Assembly: GCF_006546985.1 (NCBI RefSeq) | Contig: NZ_VATK01000016.1 | Span: 1 to 64,000 of the forward strand | Length of the DNA stretch: 64,000 bases | Reading direction: 5' to 3' | Source of the DNA: Bacillus sp. 03113 | Lineage (GTDB): Bacteria > Bacillota > Bacilli > Bacillales > Cytobacillaceae | Shown here: positions 16,692 to 24,691 of the stretch, in pieces | Numbering within the stretch: the stretch's first letter is position 1 | How the letters are laid out: each line of letters starts with the position of its first letter | The notes under the pieces: model-generated | The model's input: only the letters and a program-made list of their open reading frames with translations | Told to the model about the DNA's origin: nothing | Database searches by the model: none | Position numbers and translations under genes: made by a program

Positions 16692-17102
16692 ATGAAGTCA
16701 ACTCATAATTTAAAAAATCAAAAACAAATAGAAGAAGTTTTAAAAGAGATGGTAGAAGAGGCATTTGAGCAAATAAAAGATGAACCGATCCTTCTTTGCA
16801 TGGAATGCTGTGATGTTGATTTATTTGTCGCTGCAAGCTACCATGAAGAATTTCAAGATGCGATAAAAATTAATTTTGAGCTAGATCAATTTGGCGAAAT
16901 TTTAGATCAAGAAAAATACAATGAACTTATGAAAGAACTTGATCAATATTATGTGGAATTGCATATTTCAAGTGGATTATTTGATTATTTTCCGTCTGGA
17001 ATCTATGAAATCGATGGAGAAGAGAGAGAATCGGAAACAGATATGCTTGCGCCTAAAGGATTCTTTTTTGCCCCATTTGATGATGCTAGATTTAAAAAAT
17101 AA
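16692..17102 (+). CDS. Acidic protein of unknown function
   Basis: A 136-residue soluble, strongly acidic protein that I do not recognise. The ATG at 16692 has GGAGG at good spacing. An in-frame ATG at 16641 has none. The N-terminal helix is Glu/Lys-rich (KQIEEVLKEMVEEAFEQIK), followed by LLCMECCDVDLFVAASY with two adjacent Cys. A second Asp/Glu-rich segment follows, then an aromatic C-terminus (FDYFPSGIYEIDG; PKGFFFAPFDDARF). No signal peptide or membrane segment is present. The helix plus beta composition might suit a SUKH/immunity-like fold, but that is speculation. It stands alone. Confidence 0.6.
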   Translation: MKSTHNLKNQKQIEEVLKEMVEEAFEQIKDEPILLCMECCDVDLFVAASYHEEFQDAIKINFELDQFGEILDQEKYNELMKELDQYYVELHISSGLFDYFPSGIYEIDGEERESETDMLAPKGFFFAPFDDARFKK

Positions 17103-17216
17103 AATCCCTCTATTTCCATGGAGGGGGCAATTATTTCTCGGGAAAGCGCAGAATCAGACATTTCCTGCTATGCATTTTATTATTTCATTCGAAAAAGATG
17201 AGAATTTTAGATAAAA

Positions 17217-17255
17217 TGTCGAATGATTTAGAAATATCAAAAAACTATTGTCGAA
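17217..17255 (+). promoter_or_regulatory. Two perfect Spo0A-box sequences
   Basis: TGTCGAA, the 0A-box consensus, occurs twice in the same orientation at 17217-17223 and 17249-17255. This is about 140-175 bases before the HAD phosphatase gene. The surroundings are similar too (each is followed by T...AGAA). Spo0A regulation of the downstream gene is possible but unproven; a 7-mer is short. Confidence 0.4.
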
Positions 17256-17392
17256 TATGTAGAATAATTTTTCACTTATAAAGAGAAATAACTTATTTCT
17301 ATTTTTATTATGAGGTTATTTTTTCATCATTTCCCTGATTACACAAAAACTAGTGGAAATAATATTGATTCTATTTGGATAGGAGAAACTCA

Positions 17393-18025
17393 ATGCTAAA
17401 ATCCGTTATTTTTGATTTTGATGGTACTCTTGTTGATTCTCTAGAGGTATTTATTTCAGCTTTTAACAAGCTTGCAGATAAGCATCATTATAATAAAATA
17501 AAAGTAGAAGAATTGGACCATTTAAAATCTTTATCAATAAAAGAGCGTTGTGTGTATTTAAATTTCCCATTATATAAAATACCATTCATTTCTCCAGAGC
17601 TTCTTAGTCTTTATAAGCAGGCGATTAAAGATATATCATTCATGGATGGAATAAAAGAAATGTTAACACAATTACATGCAGCTGGCTATGAACTCGCGAT
17701 TATTTCATCTAATGCTGAAAAAAACATACAAGAATTTTTATTGCATAATGACATTCAACACATTTCAACGATCATGTGTTCCAATAAAATTTTTGGGAAA
17801 CATCGAATGATCACTAAATTTTTGAAAAAGAAAAAATTAGACTCATCTCAAGTAATCTATGTAGGGGATGAAGAAAGAGATGTTGTAGCAAGTAAAAAAA
17901 GCGGTATAAAAGTTATTTGGGTAGGTTGGGGATATGACAGCTTAGAAATCGCAAAGAAAGCGAGACCCGATTTTGTAGTAGACCAACCAAACGAAATTAT
18001 GAGCGTTTTGGAATCTTTAAAATGA
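17393..18025 (+). CDS. HAD-superfamily phosphatase (PGP/Gph-like)
   Basis: A 210-residue haloacid dehalogenase-type hydrolase that probably dephosphorylates a small metabolite. Motif I is FDFDGTLVDS at the N-terminus (nucleophile and acid/base Asp). Motif II is IISSN, the motif III Lys is probably in FGKHRM, and motif IV is YVGDEERDVVASKKSG. The helical cap between motifs I and II is that of the phosphoglycolate phosphatase group. The ATG at 17393 has AGGAG seven bases upstream. A TTG at 17375 is in frame but badly placed. The substrate cannot be told from sequence. It is monocistronic. Confidence 0.87.
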   Translation: MLKSVIFDFDGTLVDSLEVFISAFNKLADKHHYNKIKVEELDHLKSLSIKERCVYLNFPLYKIPFISPELLSLYKQAIKDISFMDGIKEMLTQLHAAGYELAIISSNAEKNIQEFLLHNDIQHISTIMCSNKIFGKHRMITKFLKKKKLDSSQVIYVGDEERDVVASKKSGIKVIWVGWGYDSLEIAKKARPDFVVDQPNEIMSVLESLK

Positions 18026-18091
18026 AGTATAACAAAAAGGTGCCAGTTATAGCACCTATTAGATGGGGCGGCTATGCTTTAGTCACCCTTT

Positions 18092-18715
18092 TTATATGGA
18101 TAAAACGATTGAATATAAGGATGTCACACCAAATACAAATATGATGAGTCCAGATAAACGATTGATCCATAGTAACATTGCGGTATTCAAATGTTTTTGT
18201 ATCAAGCTAACAACACTGCATAGGAGAATCCACCATAATGCTGATCCAAAAAATACACCTAGAACTAATATAGAAGGAGTAAAATGATTTACTTGTGAGT
18301 TTGAAATTCCCAACCCTGCAAAAATGCCAATAAAGGAAAGAATGGTCATTGGGTTTGTCATGGTTAAGAAAAAGATAGAGGTGAAGGCATCGAAAATACT
18401 TTTTCTATCGTTTGAAACAGATTGAGCAGATGCTTTTGATCGAAATATTTTGAATCCAAAATAACAGAGGAAAATTCCGCCTCCTAACCGCAACCAAAAT
18501 TGCTGTTCAATAAGAAAATTCGAAATAAAAGTTAAACCATACCCTGCAATTAACCCATAAAGCGCATCAGCTGCTGCTACACCTATACCTGAAACCACAC
18601 CATATATTTGCCCTTGTGCCAATGTTCTTCTAATACAAAGTAATCCTATCGGACCAACAGGTGCTGCAATCGAAAATCCCAAAATAAGTCCTTTCAATAA
18701 ATAAATAAAGTCCAT
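18092..18715 (-). CDS. LysE/RhtB-family amino acid exporter
   Basis: A 207-residue membrane protein with about six segments. It has the LysE-family N-terminal signature GFSIAAPVGPIGLLCIRRTLAQG (about 13-35) and the GxGxxxADxxY motif (GIGVAAADALYGL). Members export basic or neutral amino acids or homoserine lactones; the substrate here is unknown. AGGAG precedes the ATG at 18715. It is transcribed away from the GntR-ABC operon and converges on the HAD phosphatase. Confidence 0.87.
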   Translation of the reverse strand: MDFIYLLKGLILGFSIAAPVGPIGLLCIRRTLAQGQIYGVVSGIGVAAADALYGLIAGYGLTFISNFLIEQQFWLRLGGGIFLCYFGFKIFRSKASAQSVSNDRKSIFDAFTSIFFLTMTNPMTILSFIGIFAGLGISNSQVNHFTPSILVLGVFFGSALWWILLCSVVSLIQKHLNTAMLLWINRLSGLIIFVFGVTSLYSIVLSI

Positions 18716-18881
18716 TATTAATTATCTCCTTTGTAAATTAATAAATAGCCATAATAATACAAATAAAATTAATTAATTATAGATTATCACATTATTAAAT
18801 TATGTATATATGATAATTTACAAAAATAAATAAAATTTTATGGAATTATCTTTTCATTTTCCTGATATTATCATATAATTC

Positions 18882-18917
18882 AACTGTATTAATAATCGTA
18901 GTACACTTAATACAGTT
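18882..18917 (+). promoter_or_regulatory. 11-bp inverted repeat operator before the GntR gene
   Basis: AACTGTATTAA (18882-18892) and TTAATACAGTT (18907-18917) form a perfect dyad with a 14-base centre. It ends just before the AGGAGG of the GntR gene. It is a good candidate for autoregulation by the YtrA-type repressor it precedes. Confidence 0.65.
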
Positions 18918-18929
18918 AGGAGGTTGATT

Positions 18930-19337
18930 ATGTTTGATCTTGATTTAAGGAGCAGAAAACCCATTTATGAACAACTGGTTGATAAATTAAAAGAATTAAT
19001 TGTAAATGGGGTAATAAAAGCGGATCAACAGCTTCCTTCTGTTCGGACATTAGCAAAGGATTTAACGATCAATCCAAATACGATACAAAAAGCATATCGA
19101 GAGCTGGAAAATCAAGGATATATTTATTCCATAAAAGGCAAAGGAAGCTTTGTTAATTCTTCCTTTTATATAAGAGATGAGGAAAAAATTGCGGAACTTC
19201 TCAAGCAACTGGAGAAATTACTTTCTGAAGCATTATATCTTGGAATAACAGTACAAGAGCTTCACACATTTATTGCTAATTTTGATCAATTGAAGGGAGG
19301 AGAATCCGAGTATGATTCAAATGAAAAAAGTAAGTAA
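18930..19337 (+). CDS. GntR-family regulator, YtrA subfamily
   Basis: A 135-residue repressor with an N-terminal GntR winged helix (about 8-76; PIYEQLVDKLKELI, LPSVRTLAKDLTINPNTIQKAYRELE, KGKGSFV). A short helical dimerisation tail replaces the usual ligand domain, as in the YtrA group that controls ABC transporter operons. AGGAGG sits before the ATG at 18930. The ABC ATPase gene overlaps its 3' end by 26 bases, so the two are translationally linked. A dyad at 18882-18917 is the likely operator. YtrA-type systems commonly respond to cell-envelope antibiotics. Confidence 0.88.
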   Translation: MFDLDLRSRKPIYEQLVDKLKELIVNGVIKADQQLPSVRTLAKDLTINPNTIQKAYRELENQGYIYSIKGKGSFVNSSFYIRDEEKIAELLKQLEKLLSEALYLGITVQELHTFIANFDQLKGGESEYDSNEKSK

Positions 19338-20214
19338 AGCTTTTAATGGTGAAAAAGTAGTCGATAATGTCCACTTTTCAATTGAAAAAGGCTCTATCTA
19401 TGGATTATTAGGGTCGAATGGTGCAGGGAAAACAACCATCTTGAAAATGTTAAGTGGCATCTATCGTCAAGATTCAGGAGAAATATGGATAGATGGACAA
19501 CGAGTCTATGAAAATAATGACACAAAAAAAAGACTGTTCTTTATTCCTGATACTCCGAGCTTTCTTTCACAGTATACATTGAAGCAAATGGCCAAATTTT
19601 ATCAATTAATTTATCCAGGCTGGAATCATAATCGATTTGTTGAACTGTCTCGAATATTTGATATCCAATTAAATAAGAAATTACATACTTTCTCAAAAGG
19701 TGTTAAAAGGCAAGCTGCGTTTATTTTAGCATTTTCATCTATGCCTGATGTCCTTATTTTAGATGAACCAATGGATGGTTTAGATCCAGTTGTGCGGAAA
19801 AAAGTAAAAAACTTACTCATTCATGATGTTGCAGAAAGAGAAATGACCGTTCTGATTTCTTCTCATAATTTAAGAGAAATTGAAGATTTAAGTGACCACG
19901 TCGGAATTTTACATAATGGGAAGATTCTTCTTGAAAAGGATTTGGATGATCTGAAATCAGATGTTCACAAGGTTCAAGTTGCGTTTAAAGAGAGTATTCC
20001 ACATACATTTTTTAAGGAAGTAAACTCCATTCATACTGAGCAAAGAGGGAGTGTGATTCTGTGCGTTGTTAGAGGAAAAGAAGAACAAATTTCTAAAACA
20101 ATAGAAACGTATAACCCTATACTTTTTGATCTTCTTCCACTCACACTCGAAGAAATTTTTATTTACGAAATGGAGGATGTTGGCTATGCCTTCACAAATC
20201 ACTTGGTGGAATAA
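19312..20214 (+). CDS. ABC transporter ATP-binding protein
   Basis: A 300-residue ATPase. Walker A is GSNGAGKT (34-41) and the signature region is TFSKGVKRQAAF. Walker B is DVLILDEPMDGLDP and the H-loop is SSHNLREIEDL. A C-terminal extension of about 80 residues follows, as in YtrB-like ATPases. The start lies inside the GntR gene, with GGAGG at good distance. It pairs with the large permease whose start overlaps its 3' end. Confidence 0.9.
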   Translation: MIQMKKVSKAFNGEKVVDNVHFSIEKGSIYGLLGSNGAGKTTILKMLSGIYRQDSGEIWIDGQRVYENNDTKKRLFFIPDTPSFLSQYTLKQMAKFYQLIYPGWNHNRFVELSRIFDIQLNKKLHTFSKGVKRQAAFILAFSSMPDVLILDEPMDGLDPVVRKKVKNLLIHDVAEREMTVLISSHNLREIEDLSDHVGILHNGKILLEKDLDDLKSDVHKVQVAFKESIPHTFFKEVNSIHTEQRGSVILCVVRGKEEQISKTIETYNPILFDLLPLTLEEIFIYEMEDVGYAFTNHLVE

Positions 20215-22147
20215 AGAAATCTTCATACACATAGTAAGAAATGTTGGATGGGTTGGATTTCTTTACTTAATAGGATTGGTTTTTGTTATCCCTTTAGAAA
20301 TAAGTATGAATATTAGTAAAATAAATAAGTCATTAGAGGTTCAAAGTCTCTTTGAGTATAACCGTGAAATTCAATTGGTATTATTTATGATTATTCCTGT
20401 TCTTTTAGCTGTTTTCTTGTTCCGTTTTTTACATGTTAAACAACAGGCTGATTTTATTCATAGTCTGCCGATTAATAAAGAAAAGATTTTTCATCATTAT
20501 GCTCTTTTTGGATTAGGGATCTTATTAACCCCTATTATCTTAACAGGTACTCTCATATTGGTATTACATCGTACGTTACAGCTTGAAATCTATTTTGGAA
20601 TTCATGATATTTTTTATTGGATGGGTGTTACGATCCTCTTTAATATTCTTTTTTTCCTGGCAGCGGTATTTGTTGGGATGTTTACAGGGATATCTGCTGT
20701 TCAAGGAGTATTAACCTATATTTTTTTATTTTTTCCGGCTGGAATGATTGTGCTTTTGTTTTATCATGCTTCATTTCTGTTTACAGGATTCCCAATCGAT
20801 TATTTCACTCAAAAATATTCCCATTTGCTTTTTCCTATTACTTATACACAGCTGATTAATGGTTCGCATTTAACATGGAAGGTAGCATTTGGATATCTGT
20901 TAGCATCGATCGTTCTCTATTATTTTTCACTTTATTTTTATAAAAAAAGAAAAGTGGAAAATGCCTCACAAGCCATAGTATTTTCGAGCTTAAAGGAGGT
21001 TTTTAAATATGGGACAACCTTTTGCACGATGTTATTTGGAGCTATGTATTTTCGAGAGGTTCAAGGACAGTTAAGCTGGACTCTTTTTGGCTATATTAGT
21101 GGAGCCGTTATCGGTTATTTTATTGCTGAAATGGTGCTATTAAAAACGTGGAGAGTATTTAAGCATGTTAAAGGCTTGATGATTTATTCAATTATCATTG
21201 TCGCCTTATCGATTGGAACACAATGGATGTTTTCAAGCTACGAAAAGAAGGTTCCTAAAATTAATACAGTTCAAAGTGTTTTATTTACAGAGTTTCTTCC
21301 TGAGCGAAATCAAAAAGAGGCTGCTATATATATGCCAATATCCTTGAAAGAAACAAGAAATATACAGGCAGTACTTGATTTACAACAAAGAATTGTTTCT
21401 GAAAAAGCAAAGCAATACCAAGCTACAACTGATCAACAGAGTTATTATTTTGAGTATCAGTTGAAAAATGGAAAAAAACAAATTCGTCAATATTTTGTAA
21501 ATCCTGATGAATTTTCAACCTTTCTGAAAAAAATCTATGAGTCAGAAGAGCATAAGATAGCGACAAATCCTTTCTTAAGAATCGTTGGGAAAGATGTAGA
21601 CCGAATCCTTATTAATTCGCCTTACCCAAAAAACAAAAGTGTTTCTATAACGGATATAGAGGATTTAAAAGAAGTATCTCGTCTTTTAAAGATGGACGTT
21701 CTTGAAGAAAAATATGACACAAGAAGGGATGAAAGAGGGTTCAATTCTGATATTCAAGTTTTATTAAAGAACAATAAGCCATTATATGTTAATTTAAAAC
21801 CCACTTACAAACATTTTAATAACTGGCTAAAGCAGAATAATTTATATCAAGAGACTAATATAACAGCCGATGATTTATCTTACGTACTTGTTGCAAAGAG
21901 AGAAGATCTTCAATCGAATAATGTGTATTACTTATCCCAGGAGGAGATATTTAGTCAGTTAAAATTGTTGCCACAAGCTGAAAAAGTAACGAATAAAGAT
22001 GAAATTACTCAATGTATCATAAATTCAAGTTGGAATCTGGAAGAAGAATACATTGCAGCATTTTATTTTGAAAAAGAAGAACTCCCGGATATTAAAGCTT
22101 TTAGTCAAAAGGATTTACCGAAATTTTTATCTCAGCAATTTAAGTAA
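20186..22147 (+). CDS. ABC transporter permease with large C-terminal domain (DUF6449-like)
   Basis: A 653-residue membrane protein. The N-terminal half has about eight hydrophobic segments arranged like ABC-2 permeases. After the last segment (near residue 370) comes a hydrophilic domain of about 275 residues, rich in Lys/Glu, that is probably extracellular. From memory this layout matches Bacillus permeases annotated with DUF6449. The ATG at 20186 has GGAGG eight to nine bases upstream. Longer readings from 20126 or 20177 are worse. It overlaps the ATPase gene by 29 bases. With the GntR gene it probably forms an envelope-stress export operon. Confidence 0.82.
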   Translation: MPSQITWWNKEIFIHIVRNVGWVGFLYLIGLVFVIPLEISMNISKINKSLEVQSLFEYNREIQLVLFMIIPVLLAVFLFRFLHVKQQADFIHSLPINKEKIFHHYALFGLGILLTPIILTGTLILVLHRTLQLEIYFGIHDIFYWMGVTILFNILFFLAAVFVGMFTGISAVQGVLTYIFLFFPAGMIVLLFYHASFLFTGFPIDYFTQKYSHLLFPITYTQLINGSHLTWKVAFGYLLASIVLYYFSLYFYKKRKVENASQAIVFSSLKEVFKYGTTFCTMLFGAMYFREVQGQLSWTLFGYISGAVIGYFIAEMVLLKTWRVFKHVKGLMIYSIIIVALSIGTQWMFSSYEKKVPKINTVQSVLFTEFLPERNQKEAAIYMPISLKETRNIQAVLDLQQRIVSEKAKQYQATTDQQSYYFEYQLKNGKKQIRQYFVNPDEFSTFLKKIYESEEHKIATNPFLRIVGKDVDRILINSPYPKNKSVSITDIEDLKEVSRLLKMDVLEEKYDTRRDERGFNSDIQVLLKNNKPLYVNLKPTYKHFNNWLKQNNLYQETNITADDLSYVLVAKREDLQSNNVYYLSQEEIFSQLKLLPQAEKVTNKDEITQCIINSSWNLEEEYIAAFYFEKEELPDIKAFSQKDLPKFLSQQFK

Positions 22148-22166
22148 TTTGAAAGGTGAGTGACGA

Positions 22167-22394
22167 ATGGTGAAGAAAAACAATCCTAATATAAAATCAT
22201 TCGTCACTTTATATGCAACGAAGCTTTTTCAAATTGCTTACGGGATAACAAGATGTAAACAAGCCTCTGCTTCAATTGTTCAAGCGTCGTTTATTGAGTT
22301 AGCAAAAAGAAAAATCCCGCCTGCAGAAAATGATCTAGAAAAGTGGTTAATAAGAGTTGTAACACAAAAAGCAATTGAAAATCGAAACATCTAA
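22167..22394 (+). CDS. Sigma-70 region-2-like miniprotein
   Basis: A 75-residue protein that resembles only region 2 of ECF sigma factors. LYATKLFQIAYGITRCKQAS matches the helix before the acidic core. IVQASFIELAKRK matches the DIVQETFLRLWK segment, but the acidic residues normally before VQ are missing. WLIRVVTQKAIENR matches the end of region 2. No region 4 follows in any frame. Stand-alone region-2-like proteins exist (B. subtilis RsoA works with SigO). It has a good AGGTGAG site 20 bases after the permease and probably ends the GntR-ABC operon. Confidence 0.6.
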   Translation: MVKKNNPNIKSFVTLYATKLFQIAYGITRCKQASASIVQASFIELAKRKIPPAENDLEKWLIRVVTQKAIENRNI

Positions 22395-22460
22395 ATGGAG
22401 AAAAGTATAAATAGGGATATGAAACTGTACATTCCTTTTTCCAATCTTTTCATGAAATTG

Positions 22461-22489
22461 TTGACAATATTATATTATTCCTGTATATT
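22461..22489 (+). promoter_or_regulatory. SigA promoter of the S-box operon
   Basis: TTGACA (22461-22466), a 17-base spacer and TATATT (22484-22489). Transcription would start just before the riboswitch. Confidence 0.8.
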
Positions 22490-22506
22490 TTATGTTAACT
22501 TAAAAT

Positions 22507-22609
22507 CTTATCGAGAGAGGTGGAGGGAATTGGCCCAATGATGCCTCGGCAACAGACTTTACAGAAGCACTGTGCCAATTCCAACAAGCTCAATGCTTGA
22601 AAAGATAAG
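22507..22609 (+). ncRNA. SAM-I (S-box) riboswitch
   Basis: It shows the P1 stem CTTATC/GATAAG, the conserved GAGAGGTGGAGGGA block, TGGCCCAATGATGCC and CGGCAAC, all in S-box order. Binding of S-adenosylmethionine should favour the terminator at 22634-22680. It controls a two-gene unit (FbpA-like miniprotein and an alpha/beta hydrolase) that is not an obvious methionine gene set. Confidence 0.95.
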
Positions 22610-22633
22610 GCGTGATCAATTTGCCGACAGCAG

Positions 22634-22680
22634 CCTCATCTTATTGAAATGGAATATTCGGTAAGAAGGGGTTTTTATTT
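22634..22680 (+). terminator. S-box expression-platform terminator
   Basis: CCTCATCTTATT pairs with GGTAAGAAGGGG with one mismatch and GU pairs, and is followed by TTTTTATTTTT. It lies directly after the S-box aptamer. Confidence 0.82.
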
Positions 22681-22738
22681 TTACATAAAAACTCATTAAA
22701 CGTATCGGAATTATTTGATTTGAAAGGAGAATAAAATA

Positions 22739-22900
22739 GTGTATTTTTTCAAAAATGATAAAAATAAAGAAGATATTATCAATGAGCTGCTGAATTTAGG
22801 CATTTATAAAAAAGGAAATTATCATCTATTTGAATTATCAGTCGATGAATTATTGCAGGAATATGAGCAACAATTAAAGAACAATGAACACTATGAATAA
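22739..22900 (+). CDS. FbpA-like small protein
   Basis: A 53-residue protein starting at GTG behind AAAGGAG. The central segment INELLNLGIYKKGNYHLFEL followed by SVDELLQEY resembles the Fur-regulated basic protein A family (a short helix, GIYKKD, LYELTLSELE.EY). In B. subtilis FbpA is an iron-sparing helper. Here it is the first gene behind an S-box, not a Fur box, and ends 13 bases before the hydrolase gene. The match is by eye, but the spacing of conserved residues is convincing. Confidence 0.65.
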   Translation: MYFFKNDKNKEDIINELLNLGIYKKGNYHLFELSVDELLQEYEQQLKNNEHYE

Positions 22901-22913
22901 GTAGAAGAAGGGG

Positions 22914-23759
22914 ATGTACAAAGAGATGAAAAATGTGATGATTAAGTGGAAAAATGAACAACTAACTGCTTCAATTGATTACCCCTCCTCCTTTAACGAA
23001 AATCGAATGTTGAATAAGCTTTATCCATTGGTCATTATTTGCCATGGATTTATTGGTTCGAGGATTGGTGTCGATCGGTTGTTTGTGAAAACAGCTAATG
23101 AACTTACCTTGGATGATTGCATTGTCTTTCGCTTTGATTACGCAGGCTGTGGAGAGAGCAGCGGAGAATATGGTTCTACAGGATTGACAGATTTAATTGA
23201 ACAGACAGAGAAGGTTATCGATTTTGCCTTTACACTTGATTATGTTGATTTTGAAAATGTATTTTTATTGGGACATAGCCTAGGGGGAGCAACTGCCGTA
23301 TTAACTGCTGCAAAAGATAGCAGAATTCAAAAGCTGATTATCTGGTCAGCTGTCGCTCATCCATATAAAGATATCGTCCATGTCATTGGAGAAGATAAAA
23401 TAAATGAACTGAAAGACGAACCATATATTGATTTCTCAAGCTTTGCCTTTACAAAACGTTATCTCGACTCTTTAAAGCCTTATTATCCCCTGAAGGAACT
23501 CGTGACCTTTTCGGGTGATGTATTGATTTTACATGGTACAAGCGATGATTCTATCCCTGTCAGCTATTGTCATGATTATCATAATGCATTTTCTAGTAGA
23601 GGATATGGAACAAGTCGTGTGATTGAAATTGATGGAGCAGATCATACGTTTTCAAATATGGGCCATTTTAAACAATTAATTGCTGAAACAAAAAAATGGA
23701 CTTTGGATCATATCATTAGACATCATGAAAGAAAAGAAGTAAAACAAGGCAAATATTAA
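22914..23759 (+). CDS. Alpha/beta hydrolase (serine esterase/aminopeptidase-like)
   Basis: A 281-residue alpha/beta-hydrolase. The oxyanion strand is VIICHGFIGS, FRFDYAGCGESSGE follows, and the nucleophile elbow is GHSLGG with Ser as nucleophile. The acid is probably Asp in ILHGTSDDSIP, and the His lies in GADHTFSN near the C-terminus. It resembles cinnamoyl-ester hydrolases and other small S33-like esterases; the substrate is unknown. ATG at 22914 or 22926 could start it. It belongs to the S-box transcript, so expression should rise when S-adenosylmethionine is low. Confidence 0.85.
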   Translation: MYKEMKNVMIKWKNEQLTASIDYPSSFNENRMLNKLYPLVIICHGFIGSRIGVDRLFVKTANELTLDDCIVFRFDYAGCGESSGEYGSTGLTDLIEQTEKVIDFAFTLDYVDFENVFLLGHSLGGATAVLTAAKDSRIQKLIIWSAVAHPYKDIVHVIGEDKINELKDEPYIDFSSFAFTKRYLDSLKPYYPLKELVTFSGDVLILHGTSDDSIPVSYCHDYHNAFSSRGYGTSRVIEIDGADHTFSNMGHFKQLIAETKKWTLDHIIRHHERKEVKQGKY

Positions 23760-23782
23760 TAGATCGATTAACTTATGGAATA

Positions 23783-23812
23783 AGCCAAATACTGCGTTTG
23801 GCTTTTTTTTTT
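23783..23812 (+). terminator. Terminator after the S-box operon
   Basis: GCCAAA-TACTGCG-TTTGGC followed by ten T. Confidence 0.9.
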
Positions 23813-23915
23813 GCATTTTACCCTTATTTTAACTTGTGCTATTTAAGTAAAAAAATTATAATTACTTATATAAAAGAATATCATGTAACAATTAATAAGG
23901 AATAAAGGTGAATAA

Positions 23916-24680
23916 ATGTTTCAAGAAGAAAGATTGTGGTCGATATTAGAATATTTAAAGCAAAATAATCGCATATCAGTTGATGAAATTTGCTCTTTTT
24001 ATGATGTATCAAGAGATACTGCCAGGCGCGATCTTGTAAAATTAGAAGAGCAACATCAGATCATTCGAACGCGAGGGGGAGCTATTTTATCAACAACGCA
24101 TCATGAAATAAAAGATTATAAAAACAGATTAGAAACAGTATCAAAGGAAAAAAAAAGAATTGGGAAAAGAGCTGCAGCCCTAATAAAACAAGAAGATTCT
24201 GTCTTGTTAGATGCATCTACTACCGTTCAAGCATGTGCTGAATTTATAGAGCAGTTCCCATGTACAATTATTACAAATTCAATTAATCTAGCGGATATAC
24301 TTTCAAACAAAAGTGCTGTGCAAATCCATCTATTAGGCGGAAAATTTCATAAAGACCATCGTTACTTATATGGTCCCTCTATTATTGAAAGGTTAAATGA
24401 TTTTTTTGTAGATAAAGTTTTTATTGGAGTCGTGGGTATTTCTGAACATGGATTGACCAACGCTTATGAAGAGGATGGTGCTGTAAAACGAAAAATGATG
24501 AAACAAGCAAAACAAGTCATTATTCTTGCTGACCATTCAAAAATTGGCGTTACGGGTTTATACCGGTTTGCTGATCTATCAGAAGTAGATCTATTCATAA
24601 CAGATAAAACTCCGCCAGAGCCTTTTATAAATCTATTAGAAAAAAATCATGTTGAATTATTAATTTGTGATGAGGATTAG
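23916..24680 (+). CDS. DeoR-family transcriptional regulator
   Basis: A 254-residue regulator. The N-terminal DeoR winged helix (about 3-58; RLWSILEYLKQNNRISVDEI, YDVSRDTARRDLVKLEEQ, RTRGGA) is followed by a DeoR C-terminal sugar-phosphate sensing domain (about 75-230; DSVLLDASTTVQACAE, IITNSIN, LLGGKFHKDH, KVFIGVVGIS, ILADHSKIG). The effector is probably a phosphorylated sugar. It is followed after 11 bases by a Cof-type phosphatase, so the pair may sense and remove a sugar phosphate. Confidence 0.9.
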   Translation: MFQEERLWSILEYLKQNNRISVDEICSFYDVSRDTARRDLVKLEEQHQIIRTRGGAILSTTHHEIKDYKNRLETVSKEKKRIGKRAAALIKQEDSVLLDASTTVQACAEFIEQFPCTIITNSINLADILSNKSAVQIHLLGGKFHKDHRYLYGPSIIERLNDFFVDKVFIGVVGISEHGLTNAYEEDGAVKRKMMKQAKQVIILADHSKIGVTGLYRFADLSEVDLFITDKTPPEPFINLLEKNHVELLICDED

Positions 24681-24691
24681 GAGGAAATAAA

